A stretch of 64,000 nt of DNA from Terripilifer sp031921685 (GTDB lineage: Bacteria; Pseudomonadota; Alphaproteobacteria; Rhizobiales; Beijerinckiaceae). Every line of letters starts with the position of its first letter. Position 1 is the first letter of the stretch. The notes beneath the pieces were generated by a model, which was given only the letters and a program-made list of their open reading frames with translations, had not been told where the DNA came from and did not search any database. Where the stretch lies: positions 620,001 to 684,000 of the forward strand of contig NZ_JAPDHU010000002.1 in NCBI RefSeq assembly GCF_031921685.1, given 5' to 3'. Below are positions 41,348 through 49,540 of this stretch, in pieces. Made by a program: the position numbers and the translations under genes.

Positions 41348-42576
41348 CACGCTGCCTCCCGCACCGATCGTTCCGCATGGGCACGGCCGAAGATCAAGGA
41401 TGAGCGCGAGGCGGAAACATCCGCGCCGCCACGGATCAAGTCGCGATACCAAAGTGCATCGCCCGTCTCGCCGATCAGAATGGCGCCGGCCAATTGATCG
41501 CCTTTAAAGACCAGGCGGCGATAGTGGCACTTGCGCCGATCCTCGAAAGTAACGCTGTCCATGCCCTCGCCACCCTCGAAGGCACCTGCCGAAAACACGC
41601 CGACGCCAGAGATTTTCAGATTGGTCGAGAGGACCGAGCCTTCATAGCTCGCCTCGATATCCCCCGCGATCCGCCGGGCCAGAATATCGGCCTGATCATA
41701 GCCGGGCTCGACCAGACCATAGATCTGGCCGCGATGTTCGGCGCATTCGCCGATGGCATGGATATTCGCCACTGATGTCGTCATGCCGTCGTCGATCTTG
41801 ATGCCGCGACCGATATCGAGCACGTCGGTGGCGAGTGCGCTCTGTGGCCGCACCCCGACGGCCATCACGACCAGGTCGGCTGGGAGACGCGAGTCATCCT
41901 TGAATTCCAGTCCTTCGACTTTTTTGTCGCCGAGCACGCGGGCGGTCTGGGCGTTCAGCAGTACCTTGATGCGTTTGCGCACCAGTGCATCGCGCAGGAA
42001 CTGTGCCGCGCGGCCATCAAGCTGGCGCTCCATCAGGCGCGGCATGACATGGACAAGCGTCACGTCGCAGCCGAGCCGGGCCAGGCCATAGGCCGCTTCG
42101 ATGCCGAGCAGACCGCCGCCGATGACCGCCACGGGACGACCGGGCGCGGCGGCCGCGCGAATACGGTCGAGATCGGCGACATCGCGGAAGGTGACGACAC
42201 CGTCGAGATGTGAGCCGGGCAGGGGCAGGCGAATGGCGCTGGAGCCGGTCGCCAGCACCAGCCGGTCGTAGTGCAGGCTCTCGCCAGTCGACAGATCGAG
42301 GCGCGCACCGGCGGCATCGATGCGGGTGGCGGTGACGCCCGTGCGCAAAGCGATGTCCTGCTCTTTGTACCAGGCGCGATCGCGCAGGCAGACATCCGCC
42401 TGCGCGACATCGCCGGCGAGCAGCGCCGACAGCAGCACGCGGTTATAGCCTTCCACCGGCTCGCTGCCGATGACCGTCACCTTGTGTCGGTCTGGCGCCA
42501 GCGCCCCGAGCCGTTCGAGAAAGCGCACGCCCACCATGCCATTGCCGACGACGACGATATGTTCCGCGCGGCTCAT
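41347..42576 (-). CDS. NAD(P)/FAD-dependent oxidoreductase of nitrate/nitrite assimilation
   Basis: 409 aa. FAD site at the N-terminus (IVVVGNGMVGVRFLERLG) and NAD(P) site AVIGGGLLGIEAAYGLARLG near residue 146. It corresponds to the FAD module of NirB/NasB proteins without their Fe-S, siroheme or rubredoxin parts, so it is a free electron-transfer subunit. AGGAGG lies nine bases before the ATG. It is expected to supply electrons to NasA through the BFD-like 2Fe-2S domain at the NasA C-terminus. Confidence 0.9.
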   Translation of the reverse strand: MSRAEHIVVVGNGMVGVRFLERLGALAPDRHKVTVIGSEPVEGYNRVLLSALLAGDVAQADVCLRDRAWYKEQDIALRTGVTATRIDAAGARLDLSTGESLHYDRLVLATGSSAIRLPLPGSHLDGVVTFRDVADLDRIRAAAAPGRPVAVIGGGLLGIEAAYGLARLGCDVTLVHVMPRLMERQLDGRAAQFLRDALVRKRIKVLLNAQTARVLGDKKVEGLEFKDDSRLPADLVVMAVGVRPQSALATDVLDIGRGIKIDDGMTTSVANIHAIGECAEHRGQIYGLVEPGYDQADILARRIAGDIEASYEGSVLSTNLKISGVGVFSAGAFEGGEGMDSVTFEDRRKCHYRRLVFKGDQLAGAILIGETGDALWYRDLIRGGADVSASRSSLIFGRAHAERSVREAA

Positions 42577-42589
42577 GGCGCTCTTCCTC

Positions 42590-43393
42590 CTAGGCTGCGA
42601 TCGACGGCGCCTTGTGGCGCGCGTAGAGGAATTCGAGCACGGCGGCGCGGGCATCCGCATAGATGCGGTTGTTGACCAGTTCGAGCCGCCGGCGTGGACG
42701 CGGCAGGTTTACCTCCAGCACGTCGCCAATGGTCGCGGCCGGACCGTTGGTCATCATCACCACGCGGTCGGAGAGGAGAACCGCCTCATCGACGTCATGG
42801 GTGATCATGATCATCGTGTTGCCGAGCTTCATGTGGATGTCCATGACGCTGTCCTGCAAGTGAGCACGGGTCAGCGCATCGAGCGCACCGAAAGGCTCGT
42901 CGAGCAGCAGGATCTTCGGTTCCATCGCCAGCGCGCGGGCGATGCCGACGCGCTGCTTCATGCCGCCGGAGATTTCGGCCGGCCTTTTATCCTTGGCATG
43001 AACCATATGGACGAGCTGGAGATTGTGCATGATCCAGTCGTGCCGCTCGCTGCGCGACTTGGTGCCGGAGAACACTTTGTTCACGGCCAGCGAAACGTTT
43101 TCATAGACGGTCAGCCAGGGCAGCAGGCTGTGGTTCTGGAAGACCACGGCGCGTTCCGGTCCCGGTGAATTGACCTCTTTGTCTTCGAGCAACACCGCGC
43201 CGGTCGTCACCGGCGTCAGGCCGGCGACGATGTTGAGCAAGGTGGACTTGCCGCAGCCGGAATGGCCGATGATCGACACATACTGGCCTTCGTCGATCGT
43301 CAGATTGATGTCGCGCAGCACTTCCGTGGAGGCGGCGCCACGCGAGAAGCTTTTGCCGATCTGGTCGAACTTGAGATAGGGACGGGTGGGCAT
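42590..43393 (-). CDS. nrtD: Nitrate ABC transporter ATP-binding protein
   Basis: 267 aa. Walker A GHSGCGKST, Q-loop FQNHSLLPW, signature ISGGMKQR, Walker B ILLLDEPFGALDALTR and the H-loop ITHDVDEA. The LLPWLTVYENV and ALDALTRAHLQD phrases are those of the nitrate/sulfonate/taurine subgroup. The start at 43393 has AAGGA seven bases upstream. Earlier in-frame ATGs (43408, 43459) lie in or near a dispersed repeat and are less likely. It powers uptake with NrtA and NrtB. Confidence 0.93.
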   Translation of the reverse strand: MPTRPYLKFDQIGKSFSRGAASTEVLRDINLTIDEGQYVSIIGHSGCGKSTLLNIVAGLTPVTTGAVLLEDKEVNSPGPERAVVFQNHSLLPWLTVYENVSLAVNKVFSGTKSRSERHDWIMHNLQLVHMVHAKDKRPAEISGGMKQRVGIARALAMEPKILLLDEPFGALDALTRAHLQDSVMDIHMKLGNTMIMITHDVDEAVLLSDRVVMMTNGPAATIGDVLEVNLPRPRRRLELVNNRIYADARAAVLEFLYARHKAPSIAA

Positions 43394-43408
43394 GGAATGA
43401 TCCTTCAT

Positions 43409-43465
43409 AGCGTTTTCGAGCGAAGTGGATGCCTGTTCGCGTGAAGAAAGCGCGTGCAAAATATC
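43409..43465. repeat. Dispersed palindromic repeat, copy 2
   Basis: Reads AGCGTTTTCGAGCGAAGTGG at the start and GCGTGAAGAAAGCGCGTGC near the end, matching copy 1 (7316-7373) over about 50 bases with few differences and in the same orientation. It fills the gap between nrtB and nrtD. Because it is palindromic it may act as an intercistronic RNA hairpin. Confidence 0.75.
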
Positions 43466-44359
43466 CTAAGTGGCCGAGACGCCGCGCGTCACGAACGAGC
43501 CGATGGCGGCGACGAGACGGTCGAGCAGGAAGCCGACCACGCCGATGTAGACGAGGGCGACGATGATGTCGGACAGGCGCGAGGAGTTCCACGCATCCCA
43601 GATGAAGAAGCCGATGCCGACACCGCCGGTGAGCATTTCGGCGGCGACGATGGCGAGCCAGGAGAGGCCGATGCCGATGCGCAGGCCGGTGAAGATATAG
43701 GGCGCGGCGGACGGCACCATGATGCGCCAGAAGAATTCCAGCGAGTTGAGGCGCAACACGGCGGCGATGTTGCGATAGTCCTGCGGAATGTTGCGCACGC
43801 CGACGGCGGTGTTGATGATGATCGGCCAGATCGAGGTGATGAAAATCACGAAGATCGCCGACGGGCTGGAGTCGCGGAAGGCGGCGAGCGAGATCGGCAA
43901 CCAGGCGAGCGGCGGCACCGTGCGCAGCACCTGAAACACCGGATCGAGCCCACGCATCGCCCAGACCGACTGACCGATGACCGCGCCGACCAGAACGCCA
44001 GCCACGGCAGCCAGGCCAAAACCAAAGGCGACGCGCTGCAGCGAGGTCAACACGCGCCAGCCGAGGCCGATATCCTGCGAACCGTTGACGAAGAACGGAT
44101 CGATGATCAGATCCTTGGCATCGCGCCACACCTGTATCGGCGTCGGCAGCGAGGCGCCGGGACGGCTGAAGGCCAGTTCCCAGACCAGCAAGAGAAGGAC
44201 GACGACGATCAGGGGCGGCACGACCGCGCCGGCGATGGCCATAGCCTTGCTGCGCAACACCTGGCTCATTGGCTTGCCCGATCGCAACGGAATGATCGCC
44301 GCTGGCGGGCGCGGTGCGGCGGGAGCGGGGGCATCGCCTGTGAGAAGAGGGAGAGACAC
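43466..44359 (-). CDS. nrtB: Nitrate ABC transporter permease
   Basis: 297 aa. It has about seven TM helices with the permease EAA-type loop (VRNIPQDYRNIAAVLRLNSLEFFWRI, given as position guide, residues 180-205) and the NrtB-typical LRTVPPLAWLPISLAAF. The start is a GTG at 44359 preceded by GGAG at eight bases. The earlier in-frame sequence runs back into nrtA in another frame and is not coding. It forms the inner-membrane channel with NrtD. Confidence 0.92.
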   Translation of the reverse strand: MSLPLLTGDAPAPAAPRPPAAIIPLRSGKPMSQVLRSKAMAIAGAVVPPLIVVVLLLLVWELAFSRPGASLPTPIQVWRDAKDLIIDPFFVNGSQDIGLGWRVLTSLQRVAFGFGLAAVAGVLVGAVIGQSVWAMRGLDPVFQVLRTVPPLAWLPISLAAFRDSSPSAIFVIFITSIWPIIINTAVGVRNIPQDYRNIAAVLRLNSLEFFWRIMVPSAAPYIFTGLRIGIGLSWLAIVAAEMLTGGVGIGFFIWDAWNSSRLSDIIVALVYIGVVGFLLDRLVAAIGSFVTRGVSAT

Positions 44360-44443
44360 GGGCTTTCTCCAGATTCCATATTCAGATCGAAACTTGGGTT
44401 GAACGCTGATCGACGAGCACGCTTGGCAAATTATTTCTGGTGC

Positions 44444-44471
44444 TCGAAGCGGCGAGTGCTCGCCGCTTCGA
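44444..44471 (-). repeat. Intercistronic hairpin after nrtA
   Basis: Perfect 13-bp inverted repeat TCGAAGCGGCGAG / CTCGCCGCTTCGA around two bases, 13 bases past the nrtA stop. There is no T-tract, so it is better explained as an RNA-stabilising hairpin that lets the binding protein be made in excess over NrtB and NrtD. Confidence 0.7.
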
Positions 44472-44483
44472 TGGAGTGTACCG

Positions 44484-45797
44484 TTAGGCGACGCGCTTAA
44501 TGGCGAGCGAGGCCAGATAGGCCGACGGATCGGCCGGATCGAACACTTTGCCGTCGAAGAAGGTTTCCTTGCCGCGCGAGGTCGATGTCGGAATGTCGGC
44601 GGCGGCGACACCAACGGCCTTGGCGGCATCGCGCCACAGATCCTCGCGATTGACCTTGTCGACGAGGGCTTTGATGTCCGTCGTCGGCTCGAACTTGCCC
44701 CAGCGGATATCCTCGGCGAGGAACCAGGCGTCATGGCTCTTGAACGGGTAGGAGGCATGCTCCTTCCAGAACTTCATCTCCAGACCGCTATTGGTGACTT
44801 TGCGGCCGTCACCGTAATTGATGTCACCCTTGAGGCGGCCGACGACGTCGACCGGCGGCACGTTGAACCACTGACGCTTGCCGAGAATGGCTGCCATCTC
44901 ATCCTTGTTGGCCATGGCATCGCACCACTGCGCGGCTTCGATCACGGCCATCAGCAGGGCCTGGGCGGCCTTCGGATTCTTTTCGACCCAGTCAGCGCGC
45001 AGGCCCAAGCACTTTTCGGGATGGTTCTTCCACAATTCGCCGGTTGTCGCGGCGGTGAAGCCGATGTTCTGGTTGACGAGCTGTTCGTTCCAGGGCTCAC
45101 CGACGCAGAACGCGTCCATATTGCCGACCTTCATATTGGCCACCATCTGCGGCGGCGGCACGACAATGGTCGAAACATCCTTGTCGGGATCGATACCGGC
45201 TGCGGCCAGCCAATAGCGGATCCACAGATCGTGGGTGCCGCCCGGGAAGGTCATCGCCACCTTCACTTCCTTGCCTTCGGCCTTTTTCTTTTCGAAGGCA
45301 GCCTTCAGCGGCTTGGCGTCGATGGTGACGCCGAGGCCCTTATATTCGTTGGAGACCGAGAAGGCCTGGCTGTCGTAATTCAAGCGAGCGAGGATCGCCA
45401 TCGGTACGCCGATATTGTTCTGCGTCACCTTGCCGGCCGAGATCAGATAGGGCATCGGCGTCAGAATATGCGCGCCATCAATGCCGTTGCTGGCGCCGCC
45501 GAGCACGAGATTGTCGCGCGTCGCACCCCACGACGCTTGTTTGGCGACATCGACATCGGGCAGGCCATACTTCGCGAAGAGGCCTTTTTCCTTGGCGATG
45601 ACCAAAGGCGCGGCATCGGTCAGCGCGATGTAGCCCAGCTTGACGCCAGTGACTTCGGGGCCGGCGCCCTGGGCGAAGGCGCCGGACGGGAAACCGATCT
45701 TGGCGGCGGCCGCAAGGGCGGCGGTCGCGGAGGCGGACTTGAGAAGGCCGCGACGGTCGATCATGCCGCGGGTGCGCCGATTATTGGTTGTGCTCAT
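44484..45797 (-). CDS. nrtA: Nitrate ABC transporter substrate-binding protein
   Basis: 437 aa. The N-terminus is a Tat signal (DRRGLLKSASATAALAAAA, cut near AFAQ). The mature protein is of the NrtA/CmpA family: VTGVKLGYIALTDAAPLVIAKE, ASWGATRDNLVLGGASNGIDGAHILTPMP, AFCVGEPWNEQLV. It binds nitrate in the periplasm for NrtB/NrtD. GAAGGGA lies seven bases before the ATG. The long untranslated leader contains two hairpins and a terminator, the expected target of NasT. Confidence 0.95.
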   Translation of the reverse strand: MSTTNNRRTRGMIDRRGLLKSASATAALAAAAKIGFPSGAFAQGAGPEVTGVKLGYIALTDAAPLVIAKEKGLFAKYGLPDVDVAKQASWGATRDNLVLGGASNGIDGAHILTPMPYLISAGKVTQNNIGVPMAILARLNYDSQAFSVSNEYKGLGVTIDAKPLKAAFEKKKAEGKEVKVAMTFPGGTHDLWIRYWLAAAGIDPDKDVSTIVVPPPQMVANMKVGNMDAFCVGEPWNEQLVNQNIGFTAATTGELWKNHPEKCLGLRADWVEKNPKAAQALLMAVIEAAQWCDAMANKDEMAAILGKRQWFNVPPVDVVGRLKGDINYGDGRKVTNSGLEMKFWKEHASYPFKSHDAWFLAEDIRWGKFEPTTDIKALVDKVNREDLWRDAAKAVGVAAADIPTSTSRGKETFFDGKVFDPADPSAYLASLAIKRVA

Positions 45798-45860
45798 TCA
45801 TCGTCCCTTCGTTGAGTGAACCCTGCGATTTGCCGTCCTTGCGCAACGCGCGAGCCAAAA

Positions 45861-45919
45861 CAAAAAAGCCGCAGCCCTGAAAGCGCGCGGGTGGCGCGCA
45901 TTCATTCAGGACAGCGGCA
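45861..45919 (-). terminator. Attenuator (intrinsic terminator) in the nrtA leader
   Basis: On the nrtA mRNA strand a long stem (GCCGC..TCCTGAA pairing with TTCAGG..GCGGC, with an inner GCGCGC stem) is followed directly by TTTTTTGTTTT, about 60 bases before the nrtA start. A terminator inside the leader of a nas operon is the classic site of NasT/NasR antitermination. Confidence 0.88.
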
Positions 45920-45929
45920 TTGCTGGTTG

Positions 45930-45965
45930 GCCCGTCGTTGGACCGGGCGCCACAACTGCGGCGCC
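45930..45965 (-). promoter_or_regulatory. Two-hairpin leader element, probable NasT (ANTAR) target
   Basis: Directly upstream of the attenuator are two short stems: GGCGCC/GGCGCC around an 8-base loop (45946-45965) and CCCG/CGGG around nine bases (45930-45948). They abut and share up to three bases. ANTAR proteins bind paired small stem-loops ahead of a terminator; the exact hexaloop consensus was not confirmed. Confidence 0.55.
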
Positions 45966-45980
45966 TCCCGCGATAATTAA

Positions 45981-45997
45981 TACAAGACGCGTGCCAA
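45981..45997 (-). promoter_or_regulatory. Sigma-54-type promoter for nrtA operon
   Basis: On the minus strand: TTGGCACG-CGTC-TTGTA. It matches the -24/-12 consensus TGGCACG-N4-TTGCW except that the -12 GC is GT. Transcription would start about 10-15 bases downstream, right at the first leader hairpin. Confidence 0.6.
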
Positions 45998-46112
45998 CTT
46001 GGATTTGGTGTAAAGTGGAGGCTTCACCGGTGACTATAAAGCGGGCATGCAGGCACACGCGCGCCGATCTCCAAGGCATCGGCTGGTCAAAGATTTGGGC
46101 AATGGGATGTCG

Positions 46113-47291
46113 CTATCGCACCAGCGACAGGCGCGGCCGTCCGGGCCGTTTGCGCCAGACGTCGAGATAGCTCTGAATATTCGCAGGGTCGAATTCCGGA
46201 CCGGCGAAGGCACCGATCCCATCGGCCGGCGTATTGCCGGCTGCCGGCAAGCTGCCGAGTGCCGCGTCGAACAGATCGGAGCGGAAGGCGGCGACGGCAC
46301 GCGCGCGCATCTCGTCTGACAAGGGGGCCTGACCCCAGCGCACGAGCTGCGCATAAAACCAGGCGGCTTGCACGGGATCGGGGCGGGTGGCCGCCTGGCC
46401 GCCGATGATGATGTGATTGGGATTGTTGCGCGTCGGGCCGTTCGGCGAGAGCAGGATCGTACCGGCCAGCACCCGCTCGACGAGATCGGGCGTGACGTCG
46501 ATACGAGGGGCGATCACTTCGGCTGCCGCCTTGCGATGGGCGGGATCGCCGATCATCTCGGCGGCGCGCACCAAAGCCCGGATCAGAGCGGCGCAGACTT
46601 CGGGATTGTCGTTGGCCCAGCGCTCTCGCATCGCCAGCACTTTTTCCGACACCCGTGCCATGATTTCATAGCCCAGGTGCAAGATATGGCCGACACCGGC
46701 TTCGACGGCGACCAGATTCCAGGGCGCGCCGACGCAGAAGCCGTCCACATGGCCGCTGGCAAGGCTCTCCGCCATATAGGGCGGCGGCAGCACCACGAGC
46801 CGCACGTCCTCGTCCGGATCGACACCGCCCGCCGCCATCCAGAAGCGCAATTGGTAATTGTGATTGGAGAACGGGAACGTCATGCCGAAATTCAAAGGCT
46901 CGACGCCGCGTGCCTTGCGATCGGCCACGACTTGCGCCAGTGCCCGCGCCGAGACATGCGGATCGGCCAGATCGCCGACGGCGAATTCGCTCAAAGCGGC
47001 GTGAAGCTGCGGCGAAATGGTAATCGCATTGCCGTTCAGCGCGAGGTTGAACGGCGTGATGATCGGCACGCGAATGTGGCCGAGGCCGAGGCTGGAGGCG
47101 ATCACCAGCGGCGAAATGAGATGGGCCGCATCGAACAGGCCCAGATTGAGTTTGTCGCGCACGTTCGACCACGAAACTTCGCGCGCCAGTTCGATTTCGA
47201 GCCCTTCCGCTTCGGCGAAGCCGCAATCGGCGGCCACCAGGAGCGCGGCCGCATCCACCAGCGGGATGTAGCCAATGCGAAGCCGCGTCAT
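46113..47291 (-). CDS. nasS: NasS-type nitrate/nitrite sensor protein
   Basis: 392 aa. NrtA-like binding-protein fold (LRIGYIPLVDAAALLVAAD, EVSWSNVRDKLNLGLFDAAHLISPL, GFCVGAPWNLVAVEAG) but without any signal peptide, so it is cytoplasmic, as is NasS. NasS holds NasT inactive until nitrate or nitrite binds. Its ATG overlaps the NasT stop (ATGA). A 315-base gap with promoter and leader separates it from nrtA. Confidence 0.92.
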   Translation of the reverse strand: MTRLRIGYIPLVDAAALLVAADCGFAEAEGLEIELAREVSWSNVRDKLNLGLFDAAHLISPLVIASSLGLGHIRVPIITPFNLALNGNAITISPQLHAALSEFAVGDLADPHVSARALAQVVADRKARGVEPLNFGMTFPFSNHNYQLRFWMAAGGVDPDEDVRLVVLPPPYMAESLASGHVDGFCVGAPWNLVAVEAGVGHILHLGYEIMARVSEKVLAMRERWANDNPEVCAALIRALVRAAEMIGDPAHRKAAAEVIAPRIDVTPDLVERVLAGTILLSPNGPTRNNPNHIIIGGQAATRPDPVQAAWFYAQLVRWGQAPLSDEMRARAVAAFRSDLFDAALGSLPAAGNTPADGIGAFAGPEFDPANIQSYLDVWRKRPGRPRLSLVR

Positions 47292-47917
47292 CGCAACAAC
47301 TCCGAGGCTGTGATGACGGCCTGGGCGATCTCGGCGATCTTTTTGTGTTCGTTCATGGCGGTCTTGCGCATCAATGCATAGGCCTCCTCTTCGGTGAGGC
47401 CTTTGGCCTTCATCAAAATGCCCTTGGCGCGATCGATCAGTTTGCGTTCCTCGAGCGCGCCCTTGGCCTGTTCAAGCTCGGTCGTCAGCCGCGAATAGGC
47501 GTTGAAACGCGAGATGCACAGGTCGAGGATGGTGGTGACGCGCTCCTTGCGCAGGCCATCGACGATATAGGCGGAAACGCCGGCATCCATGGCGGCCTGG
47601 ATCGAGGCGCGGTCGCTCTGATCGACGAACATGGCAACAGGCCGTTTCACCACGCGGCTCATCTGGAAGAGCTGCTCCAGCGTGTCGCGGCTCGGGCTTT
47701 CCAAGCCGATCAGAATGACATCCGGATCCATCGCATAGATGCGCGCCAGGAGATTGTGGGTCTCCTCGATGCGCGACACCTGAGCAAAGCCCGCTTCACG
47801 CAGACCATCCTCAAGGATCGCCGCGCGAACCGCGCTTTCATCGACGATGGCGATCTTCAGATTGGCATCGCGCTGTCCGCCGGGCTCCACACCTGACGAA
47901 ACCGGCCCCTTCCGCAT
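47288..47917 (-). CDS. nasT: NasT-type ANTAR antiterminator
   Basis: 209 aa from the ATG at 47917 (an in-frame start at 48013 is possible). The N-terminal receiver-like domain (about 20-140) is followed by an ANTAR RNA-binding domain (ERKLIDRAKGILMKAKGL then TEEEAYALMRKTAM). NasT binds the leader hairpins of nas operons and prevents termination. The usual phospho-acceptor position appears to be Gly71 (DVILIGLESPSRD), so control is likely by NasS and not by phosphorylation. Confidence 0.93.
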   Translation of the reverse strand: MRKGPVSSGVEPGGQRDANLKIAIVDESAVRAAILEDGLREAGFAQVSRIEETHNLLARIYAMDPDVILIGLESPSRDTLEQLFQMSRVVKRPVAMFVDQSDRASIQAAMDAGVSAYIVDGLRKERVTTILDLCISRFNAYSRLTTELEQAKGALEERKLIDRAKGILMKAKGLTEEEAYALMRKTAMNEHKKIAEIAQAVITASELLR

Positions 47918-48063
47918 ATCAGCTAAAGCTCCAGTATTGGCCGTGCGCCGCGGCCTGGCCGCTCGGTCGTCCGCGTCGGCGCTCAACGTTGGTCTCTGTC
48001 GTCGATCAAGCAAATGCTATTCCATCGGATAGTCCGGCCGGATGGCGAGACGCCAAATTTTTA

Positions 48064-48080
48064 GGCAATCGCCATGCCAG
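48064..48080 (-). promoter_or_regulatory. Sigma-54-type promoter for nasTS
   Basis: On the minus strand: CTGGCATG-GCGA-TTGCC, with GG and GC at the -24/-12 spacing, about 150 bases before the nasT start. Nitrogen control through RpoN and NtrC is usual for nas genes. Confidence 0.6.
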
Positions 48081-48161
48081 CACGATCCCGCGCCAATCGC
48101 ATGGTCAAGCTCGTGTCCGGATAGTCGGATGCGATCTGGCGAGGCAATCACATGATGATAA

Positions 48162-48178
48162 ATTGTGCATCGCACAAT
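48162..48178. promoter_or_regulatory. Perfect dyad upstream of nasTS promoter
   Basis: ATTGTGC-ATC-GCACAAT, a perfect 7-bp dyad in an AT-rich stretch about 85-100 bases upstream of the candidate sigma-54 promoter, where an activator site would lie. It does not match the usual NtrC half-site order (GCAC-N7-GTGC), so the binding protein is unknown. Confidence 0.4.
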
Positions 48179-48261
48179 AACGCGGCAGTTTTGCCTGGGA
48201 CGTTCATCAATGCTTGGTAAAGCCGTGATTATGTAAGCTTCAGTGCCTTCGGGTCGCGACC

Positions 48262-48740
48262 ATGACCATCGAACAGCTCTGGAACGCCGTTTTCCAGCAG
48301 ATCCAGATTTTCTTCGAAGCCGCTTTGCAGCCGTTCGTGCTGCACGCCAAAATCTTCGGCTATGACGTGAGCTCCGGCCGGATGTGGATGCTGTTGGTTA
48401 GCCTCTGCTTCACGGGCGTCACTTTGGCGGTCCTCCGGGACGAAATCGTCCTGGCAACCCGGGGCCGGCGTGCCGGGGGCAAAGTGATCGGTATCGATAC
48501 CGGCCGGTTATCCAGTTCAAGGATGTGCTTGGCCGCTCGCACGACTTCATTTCCAACCTCGGCTGCAATGCCGCGACCCGGACGATCGGCGCGCCGGTCG
48601 ACATCATCTACGACCCGCTGAAACCCAAGCGGGCGCGCGAGCAGGGCCGGCCGGTGGCGCGCGTGCTATCCCTCATCTTCTGGCTGTTCCTGGGCCTCTT
48701 CCCCTTCGTTCTGTTCCTCTTCGCGCCGGAGATGCGCTAG
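48262..48740 (+). pseudogene. Frameshifted DUF3592-like membrane protein gene
   Basis: The first frame (48262 to about 48500) encodes a soluble start, a TM helix (WMLLVSLCFTGVTLAVL) and RGRRAGGKVIGIDT. The second frame, beginning in the overlap near 48490, continues YRPVIQFKDVLGRSHDFISN, then GAPVDIIYDPLKPKRAREQG and a second TM ending FAPEMR. Joined, they give a complete DUF3592-type protein with TM-domain-TM plan. The total of 479 bases is one short of a multiple of three, consistent with a single-base deletion around 48490-48510 or a sequencing error. The stop overlaps that of the convergent DUF1365 gene. Confidence 0.7.
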
Positions 48741-49540
48741 CGGGAGATGGCCTTGGTGTTCGTCGAAAGCGACACCTCGGTCACTGCTTGTGCCGGCGCC
48801 TTCGGGTGCGGTCGCAGACGGACGCCCTTTAGCCAGATCACCAGCGCATGCAGGTGAATGGCCGCGATGACTTTTACGGTCAGGAACGGATTGGCGAGCG
48901 ACAGGCGCACGAGGGCGCGGTCGTCGACAGCAACCGCCGTTCCGCTGAGGACCGCATGTAGCATTGGTCCTTGATCGTCGCTGCTGCGAATGACGATCGT
49001 GACGCGCTCGTCCGGCACCCGCAACTTGAAATCATAGATCATATCCATGTCCATGAACGGCGAGACATGGAAGTCTTTGCGGCAGCTCTGCTGGATATGG
49101 GTGTCCTTGCTGCCAGGGACGACCGGGATCAAATAGGAGTGGCGCTCGCCGAACGTGTTGTGAACCTGGTAGATCAGCGCTTGCAGCGCGCCGTCGCGAT
49201 GGCGGCAGAAGTAGACGCTGAGCGGATTGAAGCCGTACCAAAGGACGCGCGGCATGCAGAGCAGTTGGATCGTCCCGTCCGTGGGATCGAAGCCGGCCTG
49301 GCGAAGATGCCGCTCGATTTGCTGGCGAAGAGGCGTTGCGCTGCCGTCGCCATGATCGGCTGTCCGAAAACTCAGGAGATTGAAACGTTCCGCCGAAAAC
49401 CAGCGCAGGCCACGGTCGAGTGTATCGATCTCATCGAGATCGTAGAGAAACCAGAAGCAGGCATGACGCAGCCGATGCCGTCGCGGTCGCCAACGCAGAT
49501 GCATCACCTCTCCGACATAGAGACGCGAGCGAAAGTTCAC
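48737..49540 (-). CDS. DUF1365 (COG3496) protein of the RpoE-ChrR regulon
   Basis: 267 aa. A basic protein with a DUF1365 core: SRLYVGEVMHLRWRP, CFWFLYDLDEID, MPRVLWYGFNPLSVYFC, HNTFGERHSYLIP and KDFHVSPFMDMDMIYDF. The start is taken as the GTG at 49540, which overlaps the TGA of the FAD gene (GTGA) and has GGAG eight bases upstream. Genes of this family are regularly found next to a COG2907 flavoprotein and CFA-synthase-like methyltransferases in singlet-oxygen regulons and are linked to modified fatty acids. The biochemical role is unclear to me. Confidence 0.88.
   Translation of the reverse strand: MNFRSRLYVGEVMHLRWRPRRHRLRHACFWFLYDLDEIDTLDRGLRWFSAERFNLLSFRTADHGDGSATPLRQQIERHLRQAGFDPTDGTIQLLCMPRVLWYGFNPLSVYFCRHRDGALQALIYQVHNTFGERHSYLIPVVPGSKDTHIQQSCRKDFHVSPFMDMDMIYDFKLRVPDERVTIVIRSSDDQGPMLHAVLSGTAVAVDDRALVRLSLANPFLTVKVIAAIHLHALVIWLKGVRLRPHPKAPAQAVTEVSLSTNTKAISR

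Noticed and set aside
39617..41497. 626-residue open frame opposite nirA
   Set aside because: Antisense of a well-conserved siroheme nitrite reductase; no motifs and no ribosome site.
48162..48178. Canonical NtrC site
   Set aside because: The dyad reads GTGC-N3-GCAC in its core, the reverse of GCAC-N7-GTGC, so it was listed only as an unassigned dyad.
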